In this document: one piece after another, positions 23,369 through 30,441 of the stretch
Layout: each line of letters starts with the position of its first letter
Position numbering within the stretch: the stretch's first letter is position 1
Origin: Methanosarcina baikalica
GTDB lineage: Archaea > Halobacteriota > Methanosarcinia > Methanosarcinales > Methanosarcinaceae
Reading direction: 5' to 3'
Assembly (NCBI RefSeq): GCF_031461075.1
Contig: NZ_JAVKPK010000046.1
Location: forward strand, 1 to 30,441
DNA: 30,441 nt
Program-made: the position numbers and the translations under genes
Notes under the pieces: model-generated
The model's database searches: none
Seen by the model: only the letters and a program-made list of their open reading frames with translations
Told to the model about the DNA's origin: nothing

Positions 23369-23528
23369 ACAGGGAACTCTTCCTGTTCTATTTTTTAGAT
23401 ATTATTCTGGCTGTTAAGTTTCTACAGATCCGGCATTTGATTGGTTCACATTGATAGGTTCAAAATTTGATTATTACTTTAATTCACAACAATTTGATTC
23501 ACTTCGTACCAAGGTATTCGTTTTATTC

Positions 23529-23534
23529 AGGAGG
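23529..23534 (+). promoter_or_regulatory. Ribosome site that selects a CTG start for ksgA
   Basis: AGGAGG at 23529-23534 lies 9 bases before CTG 23544, the best-placed start in the frame. No ATG, GTG or TTG in frame lies at a suitable distance. Confidence 0.6.
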
Positions 23535-23543
23535 TTTTCAGCT

Positions 23544-24392
23544 CTGGTTCGTTCTCTTCTTAATAAATATAACGTAAAAGGAGGCAGTTTTGATCAGCAC
23601 TTTCTGGTCGATGCAGGCTATCTGGACAGAATTGTGACAGCTGCTGAGCTGGGGCCTGATGATATTGTTCTTGAGATAGGCGCAGGCGTCGGAAACCTTA
23701 CTGAAAGGCTCGCAAGGAAGGCAAAAAAAGTAATTGCAATTGAACTTGACCCTGCCCTTGTTAATATCCTGCATGACCGTTTCGATAATGTCGGGAACAT
23801 TGAGATCGTCGCCGGCGATGCTCTGAAAGTCGATTTCCCGGAGTTTGACAAGGTAGTTTCGAACCTTCCCTATTCCATCTCTTCGGAGATAACTTTCAAG
23901 CTCTTCAGGCATAAATTCAAACTCGGCATCCTCATGTACCAGTACGAGTTTGCGTTACGCATGGTCTCCCTGCCCAACTGCAAGGATTACTCGCGTCTTA
24001 CTGTCAATACCTGCTATTTTGCCGATGCCTCTATTTTAATGAAAGTCCCAAAAGGGGCTTTCCAGCCGGAACCTGAAGTTGATTCGGCAGTGGTCAGACT
24101 TGTCCCCCGCCCGGTACCTTTCCAAGTCAAAGACGAAGCTTTCTTTATGGATTTTGTGACCTCAGTCTTCAGCCAGCGCCGAAAAAAGCTGAGAAATGCC
24201 ATCATGAACATGAATCATGTGCTCAAAATTCCCGGAATTAAAGAAGTGGTTGCCCGGCTCCCTGAGGATTTAATGAGCAAGCGGGCTGAAAATCTTACTC
24301 CATGCGAGCTTGCAGAGGTTGCAAATCTGATAATTGACTTAAAGAATCTGGTTATCTTAAAAGAAGATAACTCCGAATCCCTAACCCGATAA
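23544..24392 (+). CDS. ksgA: KsgA/RsmA, 16S rRNA adenine dimethyltransferase
   Basis: 282 residues if started at CTG 23544. Dimethylates the two adjacent adenines in the last hairpin of 16S rRNA during small-subunit assembly. Motifs: SAM site LEIGAGVGNLTERL, acidic ELDPALV, and NLPYSISSEI (NLPY catalytic loop). Archaeal KsgA proteins typically begin MVRSLLKKYN-like, which here reads CTG GTT CGT TCT (LVRSLLNKYNVKGG), right after a GGAGG site. The frame extends upstream to 23451 with a low-complexity Phe-rich sequence that no KsgA has. It lies between DUF655 and a HemK2-like gene. Confidence 0.95.
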   Translation: MVRSLLNKYNVKGGSFDQHFLVDAGYLDRIVTAAELGPDDIVLEIGAGVGNLTERLARKAKKVIAIELDPALVNILHDRFDNVGNIEIVAGDALKVDFPEFDKVVSNLPYSISSEITFKLFRHKFKLGILMYQYEFALRMVSLPNCKDYSRLTVNTCYFADASILMKVPKGAFQPEPEVDSAVVRLVPRPVPFQVKDEAFFMDFVTSVFSQRRKKLRNAIMNMNHVLKIPGIKEVVARLPEDLMSKRAENLTPCELAEVANLIIDLKNLVILKEDNSESLTR

Positions 24393-24395
24393 ATT

Positions 24396-25004
24396 ATGGT
24401 CGAAATAGAATACGGAAAAGCCCGGGTCAAGCTAGGGGACGCAGACCATGTCTATGAGCCTGCAGAAGACTCTTTTTTACTCGCCGACGCAGCCCTTAAA
24501 GAAGCAGGGCCAGGCATGCGTATCCTTGAAGTCGGGACAGGTGCGGGCTTCATATCTGCCGTACTCCTTGCAAACCTGAAAGACATCCGTCTGGTCGCCA
24601 CAGAAATTAATCCCCATGCCGCCCGCTGTGCGAAAGCAAACGGTGTGGAGGTAATCCGTACCGACCTTTTCAGAGGAGTCAGATCAGGAAGCCCGGAAAC
24701 CCACTTTGATCTTATTCTGTTTAACCCGCCCTATCTACCCACTTCCGGGGAAGAAAAAGTTCCGGGCTGGCTGAACTATGCTTTTGACGGCGGAACCAGT
24801 GGGAGAGAGACCCTGGACCGATTTTTAGATGAGGTAAGGAACTATCTCAAGCCAGGAGGAATGATTCTTGTGCTTATCTCATCAATTACCGGGCTGGATG
24901 CTGTTAAGGAGAAAATGAAAGGTCTTGGGTTCGAGATCGATATTATCGTAAGGAAAAAAGTTTCTTTTGAGGAGTTGATGGTTGTCAGGGGGAAACTCCT
25001 GTGA
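24396..25004 (+). CDS. HemK2/Mtq2-type N5-glutamine methyltransferase
   Basis: 202-residue SAM-dependent methylase. Motifs: VYEPAEDSFLL (family N-terminus), LEVGTGAGFIS (SAM site), and NPPYLP (glutamine-methylating NPPY loop), with a long C-terminal strand-helix. It probably methylates the GGQ glutamine of release factor aRF1 together with the Trm112-like activator, as in other archaea. It starts 3 bases after the ksgA stop, so the two are cotranscribed. Other protein or nucleic-acid targets cannot be excluded from sequence. Confidence 0.9.
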   Translation: MVEIEYGKARVKLGDADHVYEPAEDSFLLADAALKEAGPGMRILEVGTGAGFISAVLLANLKDIRLVATEINPHAARCAKANGVEVIRTDLFRGVRSGSPETHFDLILFNPPYLPTSGEEKVPGWLNYAFDGGTSGRETLDRFLDEVRNYLKPGGMILVLISSITGLDAVKEKMKGLGFEIDIIVRKKVSFEELMVVRGKLL

Positions 25005-25110
25005 ACCTCCGGAAAACTACCCTTAACACTGCTATTTTTATTAAGTTCAAAGTATCCTCTTTAAATTTGATGGGTTTTCAATCACAGGAAAATATAATAG
25101 TTGCTCCATT

Positions 25111-25313
25111 CAGACGCAATGTCAAAATCTCGTGATGAACGTAAAATCAAAAATCACTATCTTTTAAAAAAGATCACAATTCTTTGAACGTGAACTATTG
25201 ATTGATGCCAGAAGATCTCGAAAATGGAATTTTATTGAAGACTGAATTCTTCCTGGAAATTCACGATTTCAATCAAAAAATGCAAAAATAACTAGATTTT
25301 GACATTGTGTCTG
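25111..25313. mobile_element. 203-bp inverted-repeat element (MITE-like)
   Basis: CAGACGCAATGTCAAAATCT (25111-25130) is matched at 19 of 20 positions by the inverted copy at 25294-25313. The interior has only a 28-codon open stretch without a ribosome site. The ends have no evident target duplication. It is the first element of an accessory region that includes amtB-glnK. The rest of the spacer 25005-25570 is AT-rich and blank. Confidence 0.65.
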
Positions 25314-25570
25314 GTATTAATAGCAGGACGCATGCTTCAAGGGGTTATATGAATGGTGAGATTCCTAAATGACTTTTATTATAAAGACTCCTATTTATGC
25401 TGTTTTGAGATTGTTTTTTTGCATTGGCAATAATTACATTGAAAAAATTTTATTAAATTAAAAACTAATAATCGTTTCCAAAACATTTTTGAAATAAAAT
25501 ATTTTTTAATAGTATGAAATCTCTTCTAAATTTCCGGTTTTGCAGATGAAGTATAGCGACAAAAGAGAAA

Positions 25571-26030
25571 TATTTAAATAAAAGTAAGTCTCCAGTCTAT
25601 TGCTGGTACTAAAGGTACTGTAGGACACCACAGGAGAATATTTAAATATAATTGAGTCACCAGCGAATTACCGGCAATACAAATAATATCTAACAATACA
25701 AATATATTTAAATTTAGTTAGGTTACCGGTGCATTGTCAGTTTACTGCTCGGAATTACGTGGATTTTAAAATATCTAGAATTACTTCGGATCTTAAAAAG
25801 CCTATTACTACTGTTTTTAAGTGTGTTTTTTATATAATAATAAAAATATAAACAAGTTTTATAACTCCAAATATAATTATCATACTTAATAATCATTTGT
25901 AATATGCAAATTATTAAATATAATTAAGTCACCAGTGCATTACCGGTAATATAAGCTATTTGCTGGACTACGAAGAAACCCTTAAATATAAATAAGTCCC
26001 CAGTTTATTGCCGGTTGTACAAGTGATATC
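25571..26030. repeat. Array of diverged ~68-bp repeats upstream of amtB
   Basis: Five copies share TTTAAATATAATTAAGTC followed by ACCAGTGCATTACCGGTAAT (consensus). The CCRG core begins at 25592, 25660, 25726, 25932 and 26000, spacing 68, 66, 206 (about three units) and 68 bases. Each copy combines a TATA-like tract with CCRG-N7-CYGG. Copies differ at many positions, so it is not a CRISPR array. Possible roles: repeated promoter/operator modules for amtB, protein-binding sites or a decayed satellite. Confidence 0.75.
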
Positions 26031-26048
26031 CAATAAAAAAAGGAATTA

Positions 26049-26095
26049 CGGCTCTTTTCTTATTGTGTGGATCAAACAAAATTAACAAAGAGCCG
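26049..26095 (+). promoter_or_regulatory. Leader hairpin of amtB
   Basis: CGGCTCTTT (26049-26057) is fully complementary to AAAGAGCCG (26087-26095) with a 29-base loop. It lies between the last repeat and the ribosome site GGAGG (26124-26128). With a TATA-like tract at 25981-25990 it would be in the mRNA leader. Confidence 0.5.
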
Positions 26096-26138
26096 AAATC
26101 TCTTCTTGGTAATTAATTTTTAAGGAGGATCTAACCCA

Positions 26139-27797
26139 TTGAATCAAACACAAGATAGTGACCAAGTAGTAGATGGCAAATTGACCGCAAAAATGAAGCG
26201 TACGCTGAACCTGACATCTCTTCTGGCGAAAGCTGTTTTTATACTATTAATCATGGCCGTTGCTTTTCCGGCCATAGCGATGGCGGACCAGCCGGCGGAC
26301 CCTACGGGAACTAATACGGATTATTCCAGCTATGTCACGTCGAGCACGCCGGGAGCCGCGCCTTCTTTAGCGGACGTAGCCAGCGCTACAGGGCATAACA
26401 CCGTGGCCATAAATATTATGTGGACATTGTTCGCGGGTTTCCTGGTCATGTTCATGCAGGCCGGGTTCGCGATGGTCGAGACGGGGTTCGTCCGCGTGAA
26501 GAATGTTGCACATACGATGGCCATGAACTTACTTGTGTATCCGCTGGGCATGCTGGGATTCTTCGTCACAGGCTTTGCCATCATGTTCGGAGGCATCGGC
26601 CCGCTTGCCACCCTGGGAGGCTATACAGGGCTTAACAATGAGTTCTCGATCAGCCTTCTGGGGCATCAGTTCGGCCTCTTTGGCATGACCGGGTTCGGGC
26701 TGATCGGCACGTACGATGTGGGTGTATTCACATTATTCTTATTTCAGATGGTCTTCATGGATACGACCGCGACGATCCCGACCGGAGCATTGGCCGAGCG
26801 CTGGAAATTCTTATCTTTCTGTATCATGGGGTTTATGATCGGTGCCGTCATATATCCGATCTTCGGTAACTGGGTCTGGGGCGGAGGTTGGCTAGCTCAA
26901 CTTGGCGTTAATTTCGGTCTGGGACACGGTCACGTGGACTTCGCGGGCTCGTCGGTGGTGCACATGACCGGAGGAATGATCGGCCTGGTAGGCGCATGGC
27001 TGATCGGGCCGCGCATAGGCAAGTATAACAAAGACGGTTCAGTCAATGCCATACCAGGTCACAGTATTCCGATGGCCATAATCGGAACATTCATTCTGGC
27101 TTTTGGCTGGTTCGGTTTCAACGCGGGCTCGACCATGGCAGGCGGCGATCTGAGAATAGCCATCGTAGCCACAAATACAATGCTGGCTTCGGCGACCGGT
27201 GCTGTCATGTCCGTGGCATGGATGTGGAGCGTTCGCTCGAAAAAGCCGGACCCAGGCATGGCATGTAACGGCATGCTAGCAGGGCTTGTCGCTATTACCG
27301 CACCCTGTGCGTTCGTCAACCAGATCAGCGCCTCGATCATCGGCCTTGTTTCGGGAATTCTCGTCGTCGAAGCGGTCTTCTTCGTCGAGAGGAAGCTAAA
27401 GATCGACGACCCGGTCGGTGCTGTCTCCGTACACCTGGTCAACGGCGCATGGGGCTGTCTCGCCCTGGGATTGTTCGCGGACGGCAGCTATGGTTTCGGC
27501 TGGAATGGCGTGCCTGGAGCAGTGACCGGTTTGTTCTACGGCCAGCCTTTGCAATTTGCAGCACAGTTCATCGGTGTAGCTACCAACTTTATCGCGGTTG
27601 GTGGACTGGCATTTATCACCTATAAGCTGATCAACTTGATCACGCCGATGCGTGTGAGCCCCGAGGTCGAAATCGGGGGGCTCGACGTGCCCGAGATGGG
27701 TTGCCCGGGCTATGTGGGGGATATCCCCGAGACTGGAATGCATAAAAGCCTGGAGCCGGTTTACATGCATGAGCCGGTAGCGGTCGAGGCAAAATAA
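26139..27797 (+). CDS. amtB: Ammonium transporter AmtB with N-terminal extension
   Basis: 552-residue membrane channel for ammonium, about 11 core helices plus a signal-like helix near residues 30-48. The core begins around residue 88 (TLFAGFLVMFMQAGFAMVETGFV). The twin pore histidines are seen as SSVVHMTGG and SVHLVNGAW. The C-terminal ~60 residues are cytosolic and would contact GlnK. TTG 26139 is the start, with GGAGG 10 bases before. Codons are rich in third-position G/C: hand counts of 60 bases gave 57% (26881-26940) and 58% (27361-27420) G+C against 42-45% in pus10 and ksgA. This suggests transfer from a G+C-richer archaeon. Followed 11 bases later by glnK. Nitrogen control is likely. 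Confidence 0.95.
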   Translation: MNQTQDSDQVVDGKLTAKMKRTLNLTSLLAKAVFILLIMAVAFPAIAMADQPADPTGTNTDYSSYVTSSTPGAAPSLADVASATGHNTVAINIMWTLFAGFLVMFMQAGFAMVETGFVRVKNVAHTMAMNLLVYPLGMLGFFVTGFAIMFGGIGPLATLGGYTGLNNEFSISLLGHQFGLFGMTGFGLIGTYDVGVFTLFLFQMVFMDTTATIPTGALAERWKFLSFCIMGFMIGAVIYPIFGNWVWGGGWLAQLGVNFGLGHGHVDFAGSSVVHMTGGMIGLVGAWLIGPRIGKYNKDGSVNAIPGHSIPMAIIGTFILAFGWFGFNAGSTMAGGDLRIAIVATNTMLASATGAVMSVAWMWSVRSKKPDPGMACNGMLAGLVAITAPCAFVNQISASIIGLVSGILVVEAVFFVERKLKIDDPVGAVSVHLVNGAWGCLALGLFADGSYGFGWNGVPGAVTGLFYGQPLQFAAQFIGVATNFIAVGGLAFITYKLINLITPMRVSPEVEIGGLDVPEMGCPGYVGDIPETGMHKSLEPVYMHEPVAVEAK

Positions 27798-27808
27798 GAG
27801 GGAGCAAC

Positions 27809-28147
27809 ATGAAGAAAATAGAAGCAATCGTCAGGCCCACAAAGCTTGAAGAAGTGAAGAGATCGCTTGAAGATGTCGGCTTCAATAGCCTCACCATCAC
27901 TGACGTAAAAGGCCGTGGCCAGCAAAAAGGCATTATCCAGCAATGGAGGGGGCAGGAGTACCGGGTTGATCTCTTGCAGAAGGTAAAGATCGAGCTGACT
28001 GTAAACGATGAAGACGTGGATAAGGTCATCGATACCATCGTTAGCTCCGCCCGGACTGAAAACATCGGAGATGGTAAGATATTTGTCTTACCTGTTGAAA
28101 TGGCCGTAAGGATAAGGACCGGTGAAAGAGACGGAAAGGCCATTTAA
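27809..28147 (+). CDS. glnK: PII signal protein GlnK
   Basis: 112-residue trimeric PII protein that blocks AmtB when nitrogen is ample and senses 2-oxoglutarate/ATP. Seen: MKKIEAIVRPTKLEEVKRSL, the T-loop with KGRGQQKGIIQQWRGQEYRVD including the usual Tyr, KVKIELTV, and the C-terminal signature TENIGDGKIFVLPVEMAVRIRTGE. The length is standard. GGGAGCAAC precedes the ATG. It is coupled to amtB as in most prokaryotes. Confidence 0.97.
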   Translation: MKKIEAIVRPTKLEEVKRSLEDVGFNSLTITDVKGRGQQKGIIQQWRGQEYRVDLLQKVKIELTVNDEDVDKVIDTIVSSARTENIGDGKIFVLPVEMAVRIRTGERDGKAI

Positions 28148-28155
28148 GGCCTTTC
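28134..28155 (+). terminator. Terminator overlapping the end of glnK
   Basis: GAAAGGCC-ATTTAA-GGCCTTTC is a perfect 8-bp stem, followed by TTATA. The stop codon TAA (28145-28147) lies in the loop. Confidence 0.75.
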
Positions 28156-28189
28156 TTATAGAAGTTCCGGGGTAAACAGATTCTCGGTA

Positions 28190-28295
28190 GTGTCCGTTAG
28201 TTATCGAGTATCATATGTATAGAAATCTCTATACAATTTTCCCAAAAATGGGAGGTATACTCGTTTTTCAGATTTTATCAATGACTCACGGACAC
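28190..28295. mobile_element. 106-bp nested-hairpin element
   Basis: GTGTCCGT (28190-28197) and ACGGACAC (28288-28295) form the outer ends. Inside are CGAGTAT/ATACTCG (28205-28211, 28256-28262) and TGTATAGA-AATC-TCTATACA (28216-28235), then CCCAAAAATGGG. No gene is inside. MITE-like or a structured RNA; it marks the right side of the amtB-glnK pair. Confidence 0.5.
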
Positions 28296-28334
28296 AACCA
28301 AATTCTGTTGTTTATACTCATATCCATCTGTATT

Positions 28335-28464
28335 CAGTTCAGGAATTTGTAACTCAGTTCCAAAATCTAGTGTATCGATTCCAAAATACATCAATTATTA
28401 GTGGGAAATCCGTTGATCGATAGATAGATTCAAAATTTCAGGTTTGTGAACATACTTTGGAATC
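28335..28464. promoter_or_regulatory. Phased TTCCAAAAT sites upstream of the tandem-HTH gene
   Basis: CAGTTCAGGAAT (28335), CAGTTCCAAAAT (28355-28366) and CGATTCCAAAAT (28376-28387) are spaced 20 and 21 bases, about two helical turns. An inverted TTTGGAATC (28456-28464) sits just before a TATA-like AGTATAATAAA (28473-28483). They look like a multi-site operator for this gene. Confidence 0.5.
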
Positions 28465-28506
28465 AATGCACTAGTATAATAAACCCGATTTTGTTCTTCC
28501 GGGTGA

Positions 28507-30006
28507 ATGGTAGTTCATTTTCTCAAGGTGCGCAGATTGAAAAAACTAAATGTCGATATAGAAGAGTTCAAAAGGCTCCATGCTGAAGGCATGACCAACA
28601 AGGAAATTGCAAATGTTCTTGGTTTGTCTCAAGACATTGCACGCAAAATACGCTGTAATTTAGGGCTGCCATCACTTGCGAAAGGCCGAAGACCTGTAGT
28701 AGCCGAAGTTATAGATAATGATGAACTCAAAAAGCTCTACGCGAAAGGTCTTAGCGACAAGGAGATTGGCTCCGTCTTTGGCGTAAATGAGAAGACAGTT
28801 TTCAAAAACCGCCAAATTTTAGGTTTATGCAGGTGGAAAAAGTGGAATAACACAGCCTCTAACATAGAAAAGTTCAAACAGCTTCATTCAGAAGGCTTGA
28901 ATGATAAAAAGATCGCAAATGCTCTCAATATATGCCGTGACACGGCACGTAAAATACGCAATGATCTAGGGTTGCCTCCACAGGTATTAGGTCGGAAACA
29001 CGTTGACATAGAGGAATTAAAAAGTCTTTTTGCCGAAGGGCACACAGATGAAGAAATTGGCGCCGTTTTCGGTGTTAGTGCTTATACAGTGTATGAAAGA
29101 CGTCGCGATTTAGGTTTATACCGGCGCAAGCAGCAGATCAGGTTCTACAACATAAATATGGATGAATTCAAAAGGCTGTATTCCGAAGGCATGAGTGATA
29201 AAAATATCAGCAAAGCACTTGGTGTATATCTTGAGATGGTCAAAGAAACACGTCACCAGCTAGGGCTTGCTCCAAATCATGGCCGGTTACACGAGAAGAA
29301 GCGAGAACTATATGACGCCGGAATGTCTGATGGACAAATTGCGAGAATAATTATAGCGAGCAAACAAAGCGTTGCTACATGGCGTCGAAACCACGAGCTT
29401 CCCGCGAATGATCCGGATGACGCGATTACTGATGCGCTCGATGCCGAGTTGTCAAAACCCGAAGAAGAGCCTATTCAGAGAGACTCGGAATCGCTTTTTA
29501 GTGATACCGAATTTTTGGAAAGCCTTGTGGGAAAGGCTATAAAGAAGAAAACCGTTGCTTCAGGATACACATTGAAAAAAACAAATGTCGATGAACTCAA
29601 AAAACTCTTTGCTGAAGGTCTTAGCGATGCTGAGATCGGCAAACTCTTTGGTGTTTGTGATAGAACAATTTCTAACCGCCGTCGACTTCTAGGGCTATTC
29701 AGGCAGAAGCCTAGACTGATCAAGCGGAATGACATTGATATTGATGAGTTAAAACGGCTCTACTGCGCGGGCATGAGTGATGTCGAGATTGGTAAAGCTA
29801 TCGACATTTCTCAATCGGTTGTCTTCAGAATACGCCACCATCTGGGGCTTGCGTCGAATCGTGTAAGACGACACTGGGAGATACGTGAGCTATATGACCT
29901 GGGGCTGTCAGATCGTAAAATTGCGGAAATACTCAAAGTGAGACGAAAAAACGTCACTACATGGCGTCAAAGTCACGAATTGCCGCAAATGACCCTGATG
30001 ATGTGA
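28507..30006 (+). CDS. Protein of nine tandem helix-turn-helix units, 3' end frameshifted
   Basis: 499 residues as read. Nine HTH units start near residues 15, 68, 117, 165, 215, 262, 360, 409 and 456. Their general form is ELKKLYAEGLSDKEIGKVFG followed by a recognition helix ending in LGL. By helix-3 type they order as A B A B A C - acidic linker (about 300-358) - B A C. Type A has RKIR..LGL; B has (N/R)R(Q/R).LGL; C has TWR..HELP. The two C units are each followed by NDPDD-like linkers. After unit 9 the frame runs into TGA at 30004-30006, but the next frame continues the linker to TGA at 30105-30107: a one-base loss near 29987. GGGTGA directly abuts ATG 28507; TTG 28537 after AAGGTG is an alternative start. 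Probable DNA-binding protein; target unknown. Confidence 0.85.
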   Translation: MVVHFLKVRRLKKLNVDIEEFKRLHAEGMTNKEIANVLGLSQDIARKIRCNLGLPSLAKGRRPVVAEVIDNDELKKLYAKGLSDKEIGSVFGVNEKTVFKNRQILGLCRWKKWNNTASNIEKFKQLHSEGLNDKKIANALNICRDTARKIRNDLGLPPQVLGRKHVDIEELKSLFAEGHTDEEIGAVFGVSAYTVYERRRDLGLYRRKQQIRFYNINMDEFKRLYSEGMSDKNISKALGVYLEMVKETRHQLGLAPNHGRLHEKKRELYDAGMSDGQIARIIIASKQSVATWRRNHELPANDPDDAITDALDAELSKPEEEPIQRDSESLFSDTEFLESLVGKAIKKKTVASGYTLKKTNVDELKKLFAEGLSDAEIGKLFGVCDRTISNRRRLLGLFRQKPRLIKRNDIDIDELKRLYCAGMSDVEIGKAIDISQSVVFRIRHHLGLASNRVRRHWEIRELYDLGLSDRKIAEILKVRRKNVTTWRQSHELPQMTLMM

Positions 30007-30107
30007 TTACAGATGCTCTCGATGCCAAGTTGTCAAAACCAGAAGAAGAGTCTATTCAGAGAGACTTGGAATCGCTTTTTTGTGATACCGGATTTCTTGA
30101 GAAATGA
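30007..30107 (+). pseudogene. Out-of-frame continuation of the tandem-HTH gene
   Basis: In the frame shifted by one base the sequence reads DVITDALDAKLSKPEEE...FCDTGFLEK and stops at 30105-30107. It repeats residues 305-337 of the same gene (DAITDALDAELSKPEEE...) with strong DNA identity. So it is the former C-terminal linker, cut off by the frameshift. Confidence 0.75.
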
Positions 30108-30441
30108 TGCTCTTTAATAGACAAATAGGATATTGTAGCAGTAGATAGCGTATGGATGTTATATTACACTCATGAATTAATTATATTTTTAAAAACAAGT
30201 TATAGTTTCAAACGTAAATATTTGAGACTTTCCATTATTTCAGTCGAATACCCTGCAGCTTGTTGCGGGAGGGAAACTTTCCCGAGAACCGTTAATGATA
30301 CTATGATTTCTTTTGTAACCTAAATTGATAGAAGCATACATTTGTAATGTATAAATGGGTTTCATGTTTCGGTTTTCTTCATTCAATTCAAATTTCTTTC
30401 TTGTGCTTATTGATTTTTGACATTACTCATTTTACCTAAAT
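30108..30441. other. AT-rich end of window
   Basis: No gene found. A stem-loop CCTGCA...TGCGGG with one U-G pair lies at about 30252-30269, and CGGGA/TCCCG lies at 30266-30284. Such short hairpins can mark the edge of an IS200/IS605-type element, but no transposase is present. Confidence 0.35.

Noticed and set aside
23451..23543. N-terminal extension of KsgA
   Set aside because: Low-complexity Phe-rich residues not found in the family. The ribosome site lies after it.
25571..26030. CRISPR array
   Set aside because: The ~68-bp spacing resembles repeat plus spacer, but the copies are strongly diverged, the inter-copy parts are also related to each other, and no cas gene is near.

Overview
The window looks like the chromosome of a methanogenic archaeon of the Methanosarcina type. 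Evidence: archaeal information-processing genes (RpoF/Rpb4, L21e, Trm1, TrmY, Pus10, KsgA, a HemK2/Mtq2-like methylase), the methanogen-specific redox regulator MsvR, TATA-box promoters with GGTGA/GGAGG ribosome sites, TTG/GTG starts, long AT-rich spacers and many small inverted-repeat elements. No rRNA, tRNA or CRISPR array was seen.

Region 1 (1-3.3 kb): a compact minus-strand operon hgcC-hgcA-hgcB. HgcA has the corrinoid cap-helix motif NVWCAAGK and five C-terminal membrane helices; HgcB has two 4Fe-4S motifs and a terminal Cys pair. Together they predict mercury methylation. An AbrB-like protein leads the operon behind a palindrome that covers the predicted transcription start. A lone NifH/CfbC-like ATPase gene is divergent from it.

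Region 2 (3.3-7.6 kb): gene-poor, with small hypothetical proteins, a winged-helix protein with a possibly broken 5' end, a desulforedoxin-like small protein, twin 14-bp palindromes, a MITE-like element and a series of hairpins.

Region 3 (7.6-13.98 kb): UspA, the envelope-stress pair PspA-PspAA, MsvR with its probable operator, a lysine-rich small protein, a DUF2110 protein, a winged-helix/coiled-coil protein and Trm1.

Region 4 (14-17.6 kb): two paralogous cupredoxin-like lipoproteins, one frameshifted, and an MgtC/SapB-type membrane protein, with a 51-bp perfect tandem duplication and another inverted-repeat element.

Region 5 (18-25 kb): housekeeping genes for RNA and translation. TrmY and Pus10 act in sequence on tRNA position 54. 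L21e, RpoF, DUF655, KsgA (probable CTG start) and the HemK2-like methylase follow.

Region 6 (25-30.4 kb): an accessory stretch. It begins with a 203-bp inverted-repeat element and an array of diverged ~68-bp repeats. Next come amtB-glnK, with amtB clearly richer in G+C than its neighbours, and a 106-bp nested-hairpin element. Last is a gene for a protein made of nine tandem helix-turn-helix units in an A-B-A-B-A-C / B-A-C order, whose 3' end is frameshifted. The hgc operon and the nine-unit HTH protein are the two strongest candidates for unusual biology.
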